A DNA stretch of 64,000 nt from Haberlea rhodopensis (Eukaryota > Streptophyta > Magnoliopsida > Lamiales > Gesneriaceae). Shown piece by piece: positions 1 through 12,200 of this stretch (positions are counted from its first letter, which is position 1; the number at the start of each line of letters is the position of its first letter). The translations under genes were made by a program, and so were the position numbers. The stretch spans positions 1-64,000 of the forward strand of contig CAJQUN010001229.1 in NCBI GenBank assembly GCA_907163345.1, written 5' to 3'. The notes under the pieces were generated by a model. The model was not told the origin of the DNA, searched no databases, and saw only the letters and a program-made list of their open reading frames with translations.

Positions 1-960
1 ATAAAAAAATCCATATATTCCATAAATGTGTCTTGTATATTATATATAAATATGTTTAGTTTCTCTTATGAAGATATGAATCATTTCATAATTTTTTAAA
101 TTTTTCTTATGATTTTAAGACATTGTTCTTTTTGGGCATTGCTTATTGATTTTTCATATGCTCTATTTTTTCCTTTTATTTAGACATTTGTTTTGCTCTG
201 ACTATTTAAGTTTGACATGTTATGTTGGTGTAATGATATTGTTTTATTGTGACAACTTGAAACTATAGCAAATAAAGGTATATATTTTTACAAAATTAAA
301 ATAAAACATAATGCCGAAGTCATCACCGGTTAAAACGATCGAACCTATAACAAGTAAGAGAAATGGTTCAACCGCACCGATCGAACCTATAACCATTAAG
401 GTCGCCAGTTTCATGTCCGTCCGTCGTTTTTGAAAAACACTTTGCATTTAAATAATTATTTTTTAAAATTATAAAATACTATATTGTGAACTATAACATA
501 ATATATATAATAGAGTAATTTTGGAAAAATAATAAAATATTAAATTTAAAATAATGTTTATGTTAGAAGGTCCGAACAATTGAATAAATATTGAATAATT
601 ATAATAAAAAAATGAGATAAGAATCCTAATGAGAAATAAACTTTTAAAAAAACAAAAATCTTATTACATTTTATTAACAATTTTTGTCATTGTCAACTGA
701 TTCACCAAGCGATGGAGCGTGTTCAAAATTACTTTGGTATGAATTTAAATTAAATCATTGTGTATAACGGGTTTGGTACAGCATTCAAATATTTACCTGG
801 TTTTGGGCAAATAAATTTAAACTCTACCTGATTTTTAATATTTATCAACATACAATCTCATAGGACTTAAAAATTAACAAGCCAAGTCAAGAGCTCGAAT
901 TTCACCCAAGGACCATCTCAAAACCCCATAAGGAAACATAATGTAGAATTCACATTACAA
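1..960. other. AT-rich intergenic stretch without a gene
   Basis: No open frame here looks coding. Positions 300-420 hold two direct copies of a motif beginning ATCGAACCTATAAC, about 43 bp apart, next to GGTTCAACCGCACC. This resembles the worn GC-rich ends of hAT-like repeats elsewhere in the window. The part just before 992 would be the 3' flank of the CCDC97-like gene. Confidence 0.6.
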
Positions 961-991
961 CACTGTACAATATTACTGTAATATGTAATCC

Positions 992-3247
992 TCAAACATC
1001 ATCAAAATACTTGTCTTCAGCATCTTGAGTAGCTACTTTCATCCAGTGATCATCCAATGTCTCATCGTCATCAATTTTCAAGTAATCCAAATGTCCATGA
1101 TCTTCCCCAGATAAAAACTTCTGCTGCATTATGTATGTAAACTGCTCCATTCGGTCGCTCATTTCAAGTTTTGTCTCCTCGTTCTTGCAACAAATAGGAC
1201 CAAACAGGCCAAAGTGTGACAAGAGACTCAAAAATGTATCATGATGCACTAGAGGCCATATTCAAATGAGAGCCAGGGAAAATGGGTGAATATGAGCAGC
1301 CAAAAGATGCATCAACCAAGCAGTGGAACACGCTTTGTTTCATGATTAGGCCATAGATGACGTAAGATTAGAAACATACAAACATACAGATTGAATAAAT
1401 TGATTCAAAAAAGAACAGAGAATAGATCCAAGTGTGATATTTGTACATGTTAGTATGCAACTGCTTATGTGTTGAGCCACACAATGAGAAAGATTAAAAG
1501 GTGGGAAACATAGGCTAAGCTAATTTACATTTTGGGGAAACATTTTTATTTTCCTGAAACGAAAACAATCCACTCTCACCTTACTTCAATTCGTTTTCTC
1601 CCAACACATTTCCACCCCATTTCAAATTTCTATGTATTTTCAATTTTACCTTTTACAACTCAATATTATATTATATCTAACCCAATAACTATATTACAAA
1701 CCACTAAATAATATGTAACTTAACATATTCTTATACTACACTAGAAAACCAAACCAAACATTTAGTGCAGTCACCTATTCATTTTCTAAAACACACGTTC
1801 AAAAAACATTTCTTTGAACACCCAACGACACAACGAAGCATTACCATATCTGTTCAAAAGTACTAAAGTATCTCATTGGATAAATTGAATATGTATGAGA
1901 AGATCAAATGATAGTGAGATTGTATAAACTCATTGTTAAATAAATTATGTGCAAGTAGAAAAACTGATAGTAAGCACAGTGACAAGCTCAATAAACAAAA
2001 TCTTTACCTCAATTTTCTGTTGGCTCCTACTAGAAAGGCCAACTTTTATGTCCTCTCCTCCCTTCTCAGCCGTACCCTCCGCAGCTTTTGTGTTACTTTC
2101 TTCTTCTTCTTCGTCCTCCTCCTCCTCCTCCTCTTCTAGCTCTTCTTGCGTTTCCGGTTCATTCCCTATCCATTCGCTTTGATCCACACCCAACCTTTGT
2201 TGCTCCCCTCGAATTTTCTCCACTAATATCGCCTCTTCTGATCTTCTCATGAGCGTCTCAGACCACCGTTCCCCCGGTCTCGCCATGCTTCTTCCACTCG
2301 GATCCTGAAACTTTCCCACATACTCATGATGCAAATATGGTTCTCTTTCCCTCATAGCATCCTCCGAAAAATAATGTCCATCCACTATTAACTTATCCAT
2401 ATATGCCAGCCTCCTATTCTTAATCTTCACGGACTTAGACTTCTTTTCCTCCTCTGTTGGACTCATAACACTTCGTAGGCGATTTAAATGCCAACTGATT
2501 TCATAATCGTCTTTCAACACATCAAATTCATCAAGCTCTGTGAGTGATAACTTAGATCCATAACGCTCTAAATTCATCCAGAAAAAGTACAAAATTAAAA
2601 AAATTCAAATAAGGTGAAAGGCGTGTGTATCATAGCTAGTTACATCAAAGTCCAAAAAGATTAAAGAATGAATGTAACTAAAAACAGACGCAAACTATAG
2701 TTCTCTAGTGGGCTGCTGATTCAACTCAGCGATAATCCATGTGTTGGATCAAAAATCTTTTTTCTTCCCCTTTCAGAATTTCTAATATACACGTCAGTTG
2801 ACAGTTCACCAAATCAACTATAAAATATAATAATTAAACAATCATTCTCTTTGATGTAATTTTTCTACCAAACATAATGCTATTATTTTACTGGGCCAAC
2901 TCTCTTCTCAGTAAGTTAGTTGGAGTCTAAAGCCAACAACACCACCACAAATTTTCATAAATTTATGCATAAAGATTGAATATTTTTCATCTGTGCCCAT
3001 CTATATATCAATAAATGAAGTTTAAAAACCAAAAACAAACATTCAGAAAATGGTCGCAATATGTACCCAAGAAAACGGCGGTGTCGCAAGAGAGGAGATC
3101 GAGGAGGAGAGATTTGCGGTAGGAGGGGTTGGCTGCAGCGGAGGATTGAACCTTGCGAGGATAGTACAAGTCCTCAATTAACGACAATCTCTCTGCTATG
3201 CTTTCACCGGCTTCCCTGCTAACTGTAGCATTGCCCGATTTTCCCAT
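992..3247 (-). CDS. CCDC97: CCDC97-like (DUF2052) coiled-coil protein, 3 exons
   Basis: Three coding exons on the minus strand join in frame: 3247-3067, 2567-2008 and 1183-992 (stop TGA). Introns start gtacat and gtaaag and end tttag and gcaag. The product is 310 aa. Exon 1 gives a Ser/Arg-rich start and helix. The exon 1/2 junction rebuilds a phase-1 Glu codon within LERYG. The middle holds GHYFSEDAMREREPYLHHEY, the hallmark of CCDC97, and the C-terminus has FLSGEDHGHLDY and ends DKYFDDV. An acidic run of Glu with one Asp (codons at about 2095-2150) separates the conserved parts. In animals CCDC97 binds the SF3B part of the U2 snRNP, so a nuclear splicing-linked role is likely; this is known of the family, not seen here. 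The start chosen, MGKSGN, is an internal ATG of the longer open frame and the better translation start. All exons look intact. Confidence 0.86.
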
Positions 3248-3774
3248 CTCTAAGATTTGGGATTTTCTAGGAATGACCAATAAATTTCAATAGAATCACT
3301 TCACCGCATAATAAATTTTGTTACAAGAAAATTAAATAAATAGGTTGCTGTATCAATTTTAGTGAAAGCTCTTTCGGTTTCCCTTTCGGTACACGAGATC
3401 TTCATATACTTTTCCACCGCTTCGATTTTAAAAAATAATGGGGTTTATTTAAATAAAACTCTAACCACGGCCTCCCTCCGAGAATATAAGGTCCAATTAG
3501 ACATAACCACGGTTCAAAAAAATCATAAAAAAGAATAAATGAAATGTAAGAGGGAGGGGGTTTGAATTTTTTAAGTTGTTATTAACTCTCTATATTCATA
3601 TGAACCATTTAGCAATTTATATGTTGAGTTCCAACGTGTGGGTATTCTAATGGAAATTTTCTAGGTCACATGCCAATAACCTTACAAAACTTACCCTATT
3701 ATTTCATCAAACTCGATGTGACCACAAATAAGATAATGATATTTTATTGATTGAATCTGATTATCTAACGATAT
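3248..3774. other. 5' flank of the CCDC97-like gene
   Basis: This is the upstream flank of the minus-strand CCDC97-like gene and contains its putative promoter. It is AT-rich, with CTTTCGGTTTCCCTTTCGGT around 3370-3390. No TATA box stands out and no second gene is visible. Confidence 0.4.
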
Positions 3775-4655
3775 TAATTACATATGAAATTGGTATGAAA
3801 CATATACAACTTTGGTATTAATTACAAATGATATTGGTATGAACTATTTACAATTATGATACTTATGAATTTATATGAAACATATATAACTTTGGTACTA
3901 ATTACAAAAAAGTTTGGTATGAAACATTTACAATTATGATATTAATTACATATGAATTGGTATAAAAAATATACAACTTTGTTACTAATCACAAATGATA
4001 TTGATATGAAACATTTACCATTATGATACTAATTATATATTAAATTGGTATGAAACAAATACAATTTTTGTACTGATTACAAAAGAGATTGGTATGAAAC
4101 ATTTATAATTATGATACTAATTATATATGAAATTGGTATGAAAAATATACAACTTTGGTACTAATTACAAATGATATTGGTATGAAACATTTAACATTAT
4201 AGTACTAATTATATATGAAATTTGTATGAAACATATACAACTTTGGTACTAATTACAAGTGATATTGGTATGAAACATTTACAATTATGATACTAATTAC
4301 ATATGAATTTGGTACTAAACCTACACAACTTTGGTACTAATTACAAAAGTGTTTGGTATGAAATGTTTACAATTATGATATTAATTACATATGAATTGGT
4401 ATGAAAAAATGCAACTTTGGTACTAATTACAAATGATATTTGTATGAAACATTTACCATTATGATACTAACTATATATTAAATTGGTATGAAATTTATAC
4501 AACTTTGGTACTAACTGTAAAGGAGACTGGCATGAAACATTTACAATTATGATATTAATTACATATGAAAGTATGAAAATATACAATTTTGGTACTAATT
4601 ACAAATGATATTGGTATGAAATATTTACCATTATGATACTAATTCCATATGCAAA
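3775..4655. repeat. Minisatellite, about 87-bp period, about 10 copies
   Basis: The marker CAACTTTGGTACTAATTACA recurs near 3811, 3891, 3978, 4068, 4154, 4242, 4330, 4416, 4504 and 4588, so the spacing is 80-90 bp and mostly 86-88. Each unit is itself two diverged halves of about 44 bp. Both halves begin TTGGTATGAAACAT; one continues with ATACAACTTTGGTACTAATTACAAATGATA and the other with TTACAATTATGATACTAATTACATATGAAA-like sequence. Copies differ by point changes and small indels, so the array is old. Confidence 0.9.
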
Positions 4656-5264
4656 TTGACGAGTATAACATTGAATTATTTATTATTTAGCAATAAAAAA
4701 CAACACAAAAGTTCTTGTTATGTTAAAAAATGTCAGTAATGAGATTTGCCACTATCATTTTAAATAAGAAACAATTGTCAGTAAATCTATTTATATGATG
4801 ATTTCATTGATTAATCGTACATATATTAAGTTATAAGTTATTAATTTATATAATATAAAGTTAGTGAATTATCAATTCAATACGTTGTTTCCAAATCAGT
4901 ATAAATAAATTATTAAAAGATTTTATTAATTAATCAAATATTACATTATCGAGTTTCTATTGTAAGTCATATTGTGATAAATTAATATACTTATTTAATT
5001 ATTACATATATAATGTAAATCAAATAATGAACATAAAGTGCTTGTAGAATAATTAAAATGTATATAATATATTTGTTTTGCAATACTTTGCTTCAGTATT
5101 ATAATATTTATTGCATTACACATATAATTTTTATTTAAGAGCATAACATATTTTTTTAAATAATTTTTATTTGTCAGTATAAAATAGTTATTATTGTATT
5201 ACACATATAATATATATTATCTTTTAGTATATATAATTATATTATCTAAAATAAAACAATCAAG
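4656..5264. other. Very AT-rich spacer
   Basis: The stretch is dominated by A/T with short ATATAT runs. It has no open frame of note and no recognised element. Confidence 0.6.
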
Positions 5265-5480
5265 ACAATAGCTTAGTAGTAAGAAGCTGTATATACATGA
5301 TAGAGGTCAAGAATTCGAATCTTCACCAACACACTTTAATTTTAAATAATAAATAATTAAAAAATATTCATGGAACCGCCGGTTCCACGGGTTTTCAACC
5401 CATGAACCGTAACCAGCTAGTTGACCCGATTACGGTCCGAGCCGGGCCGCAGTTAATTGGAAACTGCAGTCATGTCTAGG
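5265..5480. mobile_element. Worn repeat with tRNA-like A/B boxes and hAT-like GC-rich end
   Basis: TAGCTTAGTAGT (5269-5280) resembles a Pol III A box and GAATTCGAATC (5311-5321) a B box, 42 bp apart as in tRNA genes. The flanking sequence does not fold into a tRNA. An AT-rich spacer follows, then GGAACCGCCGGTTCC and more GC-rich ACCGGTT-type sequence (5370-5475). A similar order appears at 13651-13815. It may be a tRNA-derived SINE fragment next to, or inside, a hAT-like MITE. Ends and target duplications are not resolved. Confidence 0.35.
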
Positions 5481-5964
5481 TCCAACCTTGTCGCTCAAAA
5501 AAGATAAAAGCGGGATAAAAAAATTATTAACTATTAATAAGACCAACACCGACTAATTTTTAAAAAAATATGATCGCACCATATTATGATATATCTGTTT
5601 CCGTTCGCACTAATTTAATTATTATGTAAATCATTTACTTGTGCCACCAGCATTTGGCATGAGTGACATATACTATTCTTTTTGTTGGAGATGTCTCATG
5701 TTCGAGACTCGTCGAGATTTCCGAAACGAAAGTTATTGTCGATAAATATAAGTACATCTTGTTCATTAATATCTCATAAATATTCCGTCATTGTTACGCC
5801 AGTTAAACCAACTCTAATACGAGCTTTCATGGTTAATTCATATGGCCATAAACTAAAGCCACTTTTAATTCTGCATATTTTTTTCATTAATCATTACATA
5901 TTCTTTCATTTTGGTGTAAATATCATTTAATTCACGGGTACATTCATCCACTCTAGGCCCTCTT

Positions 5965-5973
5965 AAACCCTAG
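5965..5973 (+). promoter_or_regulatory. Telo-box-like AAACCCTAG upstream of ARPC4
   Basis: The 9-mer AAACCCTAG lies about 280 bp upstream of the ARPC4 start codon. In plants this motif is frequent in promoters and 5' leaders of growth-linked genes. A chance match is possible. The rest of 5481-6253 holds no other recognised gene and probably contains the promoter and leader. Confidence 0.35.
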
Positions 5974-6253
5974 CTCCCTTCTCTTAATTAGTGTAACTTG
6001 TACTCGGGGAAACAAAACCATTTACATGTGTAAAAAAAATTGAATATTTAAAACAGACTTTCTTACAATTCTAACAACGTCATTACTTCTCCTATGCGTG
6101 GATACACAAATCCTAATTCTATTCATCTCACATTGTACGCGAATTTTCGATTTGTCATCGTTCGATGCTTATATAAATAAGCAACCTTAATCGAATGTAA
6201 GATCCATAATCTGGTGCAAAATATCCGCATCCAATCGAAGATTCATACAGTTG

Positions 6254-9200
6254 ATGGTGAGAATTGAACTAAATATCCGCACACGCTACTCTATGGATGT
6301 ATTTACTGATTCGATTATTGATGTGTTTTTGTTTGAGATAAATTATTAGGCAAACACTGTACGACTGTATTTAACTTGCATCCGGAACACTCTCGAGGCT
6401 GCCATGTGCTTGCAGGTGCGTCTTCCTACTTTTTTATATTTATTTTAATTGATATTTTGTAAAATAGATATAGAATTGGAATCAGTAGTTCGCCTAACAT
6501 GCATTTCATTCTTAGCATTTATAGAGGTTAAGTTGCTGAAAAATATTATTTTCCATGTTTTAGCATACTTATTCTTTAATTTATTCACGTTATGCTTTGA
6601 TCTTCTGTAGATATGAATTATCCTGACGCTTTCTTTGTAATTGTTGATTTTGCATTGATCAAGTTGTTTTAGTTTGTTTCTGCAGAATTTCCCCTGTCAA
6701 GAAGTGGAAAGGCACAACAAGCCTGAAGTTGAACTTAAGTATGTGTATGAAATCCACAATCATTTATTGTTACAACTTTTGGTGCCCCCCACCTGCCCTC
6801 TGGTTTGTAGTGGATGAAAAGCAAGATTTTAGAATATGTTGTTATGTAACTAGGTTGGTTGAACTGAAATAGATATGTGAACTCCAAGGAGATGTACAAT
6901 GGAGGAGTTATTACTTGGTGCATAACCAATGTCTATGAGTGACATGGGTCTTCGCGAAGAATGGAGGGAAAATGAGACTAAGATTAGAGTTTGAGGAGCA
7001 CGTTGTTTGAATATTTATGCTGACAGTCTTAGAAAAATATGATGCATGTAATTGATAGTCACGGTGCCTTCTGAACTTGCACTGGGGATTGTCCTGTGCT
7101 TATTAATAGATGAGTTTAGGGGTAACTATAATAACCGCTCTCGTGATTATGTAAATATCTAGGCACTATGATGCATACAGCATATATAAATTCGTTCTTA
7201 CCCTATCACACGTGTGTCATTTGTGCAATCATGTACACATTATACTTGAAATAACCAATGAAACCCTTTAGGGTGGCACTATGTATTAAGTGTATGTTTT
7301 ACGAAATTGATCCACAATGTCTACATGAATTAGATTATTATGATTAGGGGCAGGGATGTTATGTTCAAAAGGCTCCTCGTGATGGAAAAAAAATGCGATG
7401 TCCGTAGATTTAGTTTCCAATGTGTATGTGCCATGCATCACTTAATATGATTTTGCTCGGAATAGATACCCTTTTATTTTTCTTGTATTTGATTGATGAA
7501 ATCCAACTCAAATTTATTAAGTCTAGCTATGAAATTAATTACATTCAGATATTTCAGTATCTGCTCTGCAATTTTCAGGACCAGTCCAGAGCTTCTGCTG
7601 AATCCTGTAAGAGTTTCTTATCATATATGCTCCCTTTTTAGTTTCCCATGTGCTTTTGTTCTATGATTTACGCAAATCCAAGATGATGAAAAATTACCGC
7701 TGTGTCCAAAAACATGGTGGGGGCTTTATATGAATTCATGTTGGACCAGGAGATCCAATAGCTATTTTGGCTGCGGAACACCCTCTGTGTAGAACTGAAA
7801 AACCCTGTCCATTATGTTTCACTGCTTGTACCAGCTGAATGATTGTTAAAAAATGTAACAATCTACTATGCTGAATAACTTTCTTCACTACAAAAGAAAA
7901 GTTCTTAGGAAAAAATGTTGCTTAGCATTTTTGTTAGCTCAGTCCCACTAATAAGTCAAAAGTCCTTGGCAAGGTCCTCAAGAGGGATTGGAAAAGCCCA
8001 TAGTTAGTTGTGAAATTTATTAGCACATCTTCTATGCCGCATAACTTGTTTCACTACAAAAGAAAAGTTGTCAGGAGAAAATGATGCTTAGCGATTTTGT
8101 TAAATTTATTAGCGCATATCTCTTAACCTCATGGTAGATTAGGGGTGTAAGATGCATTATGCCAACTCAACTAAATATTGACCGAGTTTAAGAATTCCTG
8201 AGTTCGATCTTAAATTGGAGCTCAATTTTAGGTTTTATGAGCTCGCGAACTCAAAGTTAATCTTTAAATATTGTTACATTTTAAACATGACTAATTTCAG
8301 CTATATATACATAAAATATAATCATTATGTAAAATATAACTATTAATTTTATATATGAAGTTGATGAATATGTTCATGAACACGAGCTTTACGAGCTAAT
8401 CTTGATATTTGATCTCGCTAACATAATTATGAAAAAAAAGTTGAACGAGCCAAAGCTAAGCTTGCAGGCTCGAGCTTCTTCTATGTCGAACTCTAGCTCA
8501 ATTTTTTGAGTTGATCTCGAGCTCGTGAAATTCAAAAGCTCACCTCCACTCAACTCATTTATGTTCCTGATGCTGATAAGCTTGCCTACTTCATGTATCC
8601 TTACTGATGATTAAGGAGGCGACTAAATTTTGTAAACACCACTTAAATGAAATAAAACCCAGTGAAATGTTATTGATTTGTGTAGGATATTGTTAAAATG
8701 AATTTTCAATGAATAGATTGCTGGCCCCATTTCTTAGTTGAAGTGGTTCACTATATGAGATATGCATGAGAACCGTATGCATTCTGTTTTCTTAACTTGT
8801 GAGGCCTTTGTCTATGAAATACTCAAATATGTTTGCAGCATTATTCTCCAAGAACTAGGTTAGGCATGTAAACTAGTTCGATTCACATGGTTAATCAAAA
8901 ACTTGGAGCCATGGAGGATTACGGGCAATAGCATCTGAATTTTTAGTTATAAAGAAGTTTCTCAAAGAATTTCAATGTGTACGCTTTTTTCAATATGGTA
9001 ACGAGGGTTTTTCAGGAGCATACATATGGATGTTCAAATTTGGTATCTGTTGAACGTTTAGTTTAATATGATATGCCTTTTCCTATAAAGTTTAAATTAT
9101 ATGCTGATATTGTCCAATCTATGCACCAAACCATGTCTCTTGAGACATTTAAATTTTTTTTCTTCTTTGGACTGGAATTACTCTTTGCAACTGCAATTTT

Positions 9201-12200
9201 TCAGGTTGTTATCTGTAGAAATGAATCTGAGAAATGTTTGATAGAAACATCAATAAACTCATTGCGCATAAGCCTGAAGGTAAATTTAATAAAGCTCGAC
9301 ACATATCTTACTTCTATCTTTGTGTTATTTATGAGTGCATCAACCTTTTGGAGTTATAGATTTGAGGATCACTTCATTGACTTCTTAAATGTATTTCAAA
9401 GTGGTTTTTGTGATATCAAGAGTCTCAGAGTCCTCCCTGTTATCATATGTCATTATTATTTCCTAATAGATAATTAATGCTAAACCCTCTATGTCATGTT
9501 GTTCTGCATCTCTTTGTCCCAGTTCTATGGTTAGATTTGAAATTCCTCCGCTGTATTTAATTAGGGGAACTGTTGGTTAGACATTATATGAGTAAAACAA
9601 GTCTTACATGCTCATCAGTTTTAAGATAATGATGCAAAAGAATGCTACATTGAATTTGTCCTCTGAAATTATCAGTCTTTGCAATTGAGCTCCTTGAGGG
9701 GAAAAAGGTAATGTTTTACACTGTTTTATCGGCGGACCCCGTGGATCGTTTATGGCAACACAAGGGCCTGTGGAACCATGCCAAGGGGCAGAAGGAGTGG
9801 ATGACTATTTGGGAGGCGATCATATGGACCATTTGGCTACTTCGCAACAATGTGATTTTCAGGGGACCGGAGGAGATCAAGGGGGATTTATTAGAACTGA
9901 TCATCTTTCTTTCGTGGTTTTGGATTACTAACAGAGGCCGAAATAGATTGGGGAACTCTTTTTTGGATTGGCGACATGAGCCAATATTTTGTTTGTTAGC
10001 TCTTTCTTAGTAGTGATTAAGCTTAGGCTGGGCAGAAACGCTTTTTTTAGTATTGTTATTTCTACCTTTTTTGTAACTCTATTTGAGTACCTCTGGTACT
10101 TCTTTTAATATATTGTGATTTGCCTTTTCAAAGAAAAAAATGTCTGACACTGTTTGATGACATTAACCCAGAGGTATAAGGGCTGGTATTTGTGGTCTAA
10201 CATCAGCAAACACGTATGGTACCTTTTGGTTGGATGATTGATTTCGTACAGGATTAAAATACTGCAGACAATTAATTTTGACATTTGTTCGCAACATTCT
10301 TGTCCGACAATGTGTCAATTCTCACTCTTTGCTGAATTTCAGAGATGAGCTAAGTTATCCTTGTGATGAAGCATATTACAATGGTTGCAATGACAAATGT
10401 ATTTGGTCATTATAGGAAAACTCCATGAATCTAGCCACATGGATGCTAGATAAATATACCAAAATTCTTCTTCTTGAGCATTATAGACACTGATATCGAG
10501 TAAACATTACTTCTTCCTACTATGACAAATGTGACATTACCTTTAAAACCGTTTCATCATACTTGTCTATATTTTGTTTTAAGCATTACCTCAGACCAAG
10601 CTTATATGGATTCCTCTTTTTGACTTCGAACACAGTGAGTTCACCATATATTAGGTGCCATTTTAGAGCTCATGTTAAGTCCATTATGAGGCTTTTTGTA
10701 CATTGGCATATGTAGAAACCTTCAAGTACTTATGTGTGTCTTGGTTGTAGGTAAAGCAGTCAGATGAACTAGAGAATATACTGACAAAAAAATTCCTTAG
10801 ATTTTTGTCTATGAGAGCAGAAGCTTTTCAAGTATTGAGGAGAAAGCCAGTACAGGTATGTAACTGCCCTAGAGCAACTGCTAATTTCATTTTATGTCCT
10901 TGAAACAGTTTATTTGAACTAATTTGGATCAAGTAGGCAGATGTGGTTAAATCATGGAATTTTGTCTTTTATGTAATCGGTGATCCTTAAAAAATTAGTA
11001 TCCAAAATGCCATTGGGTTCTAAAAAAGTTGGTTTTAGAAATACTAGTCTCTGTTCAATATCACTGCTTTGTATGAGAGCCCTCGGTAACACATGTTTTA
11101 ATCGAAGAGCTGACATCATACATTGGATGACTGATCCCTCCTCTACACCCGCTCCACGTCCCGCCCAGTTTAACTCATGTTTGTCGAATATTTTGTGTGA
11201 AGAACTGATAGATTTGGCATTGGTGATGTGAAGTGCTTCAGAGCATAGTTTTCTCTTGCTGTTGTATCATGTTTTATGTAATCCTTAAAAATTTGAGTAT
11301 CCCAAATGCACGTTGAGTTTTAAAAAGTTGGTTTTAGAAATACTTGTCTGTGATCAATATCACTGCTTTGTATGAGAGCCCTTGGTAACACACACGTTTT
11401 AATTGAAGAGCTAGTATCATACATTGGATCACTGATCTCCCCCCCTCTACACCCGTCCCACACTCCCCCAGTTTAGCTCATGTTTGCTGAATTTTTTGTT
11501 TGTAGAACTGATATATTTGGCATTGGTGATGTGAAGTGCTTGGAGCATAATTTTCTCTTGCTGTTGTATCATGTTCTATCAATGGCATGCTTTAAGATTT
11601 CGTTAGCTTTAGGGTTACTTGTTTGCTTTTTCAGGGGTATGACATTAGTTTTCTTATTACTAATTATCACTGTGAGGAGATGCAGAAGCAGAAGCTTATA
11701 GATTTCATAGTGCAGTTCATGGAGGTAAAAGTTTCTTGTTTTTTTGGCCTGACAACCTTAATCGTTCTGAAACATGGGAGTATTTTCCACAAAAGATTTG
11801 ACATTCAACTACAAATTACATCGTTTTCCACACCACTTCCAACAGGTTGTAAACAATTAGATTATAAACAAACTACAGAGATGATGATATTCACACCTTT
11901 TGCCAGTGCGAGAAACTACCGCAACTTACCGCTATAGTTAAATCTTTACTAATTTTACTGGTGGAAGTCTTAAAATTATTATGCCTCTATTAGTATGTTT
12001 CTTCGACTTATCCTTGTATTTATACAGAAATTTCTGTATAGATATATAAGTCCTAGATGAACTACCAGAAAACATACCAGCAACTACAAGCTCCATACTT
12101 GTGAAGAAGAGAACTTCCCTTTGCTTTAACCGTCTCTCTTGCAAATTGTATTTACTAAGTTATTTTAATGAATTAAAGATTTTATTTACAAATATTACAT

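Noticed and set aside
5269..5322. Possible tRNA gene
   Set aside because: A and B boxes fit, but acceptor and anticodon stems do not form. Kept only as a tRNA-like module.
7865..8105. CACTA transposon ends (CACTACAAAAG) in ARPC4 intron 4
   Set aside because: Two copies in the same orientation with no inverted partner and no 3-bp target duplication found.
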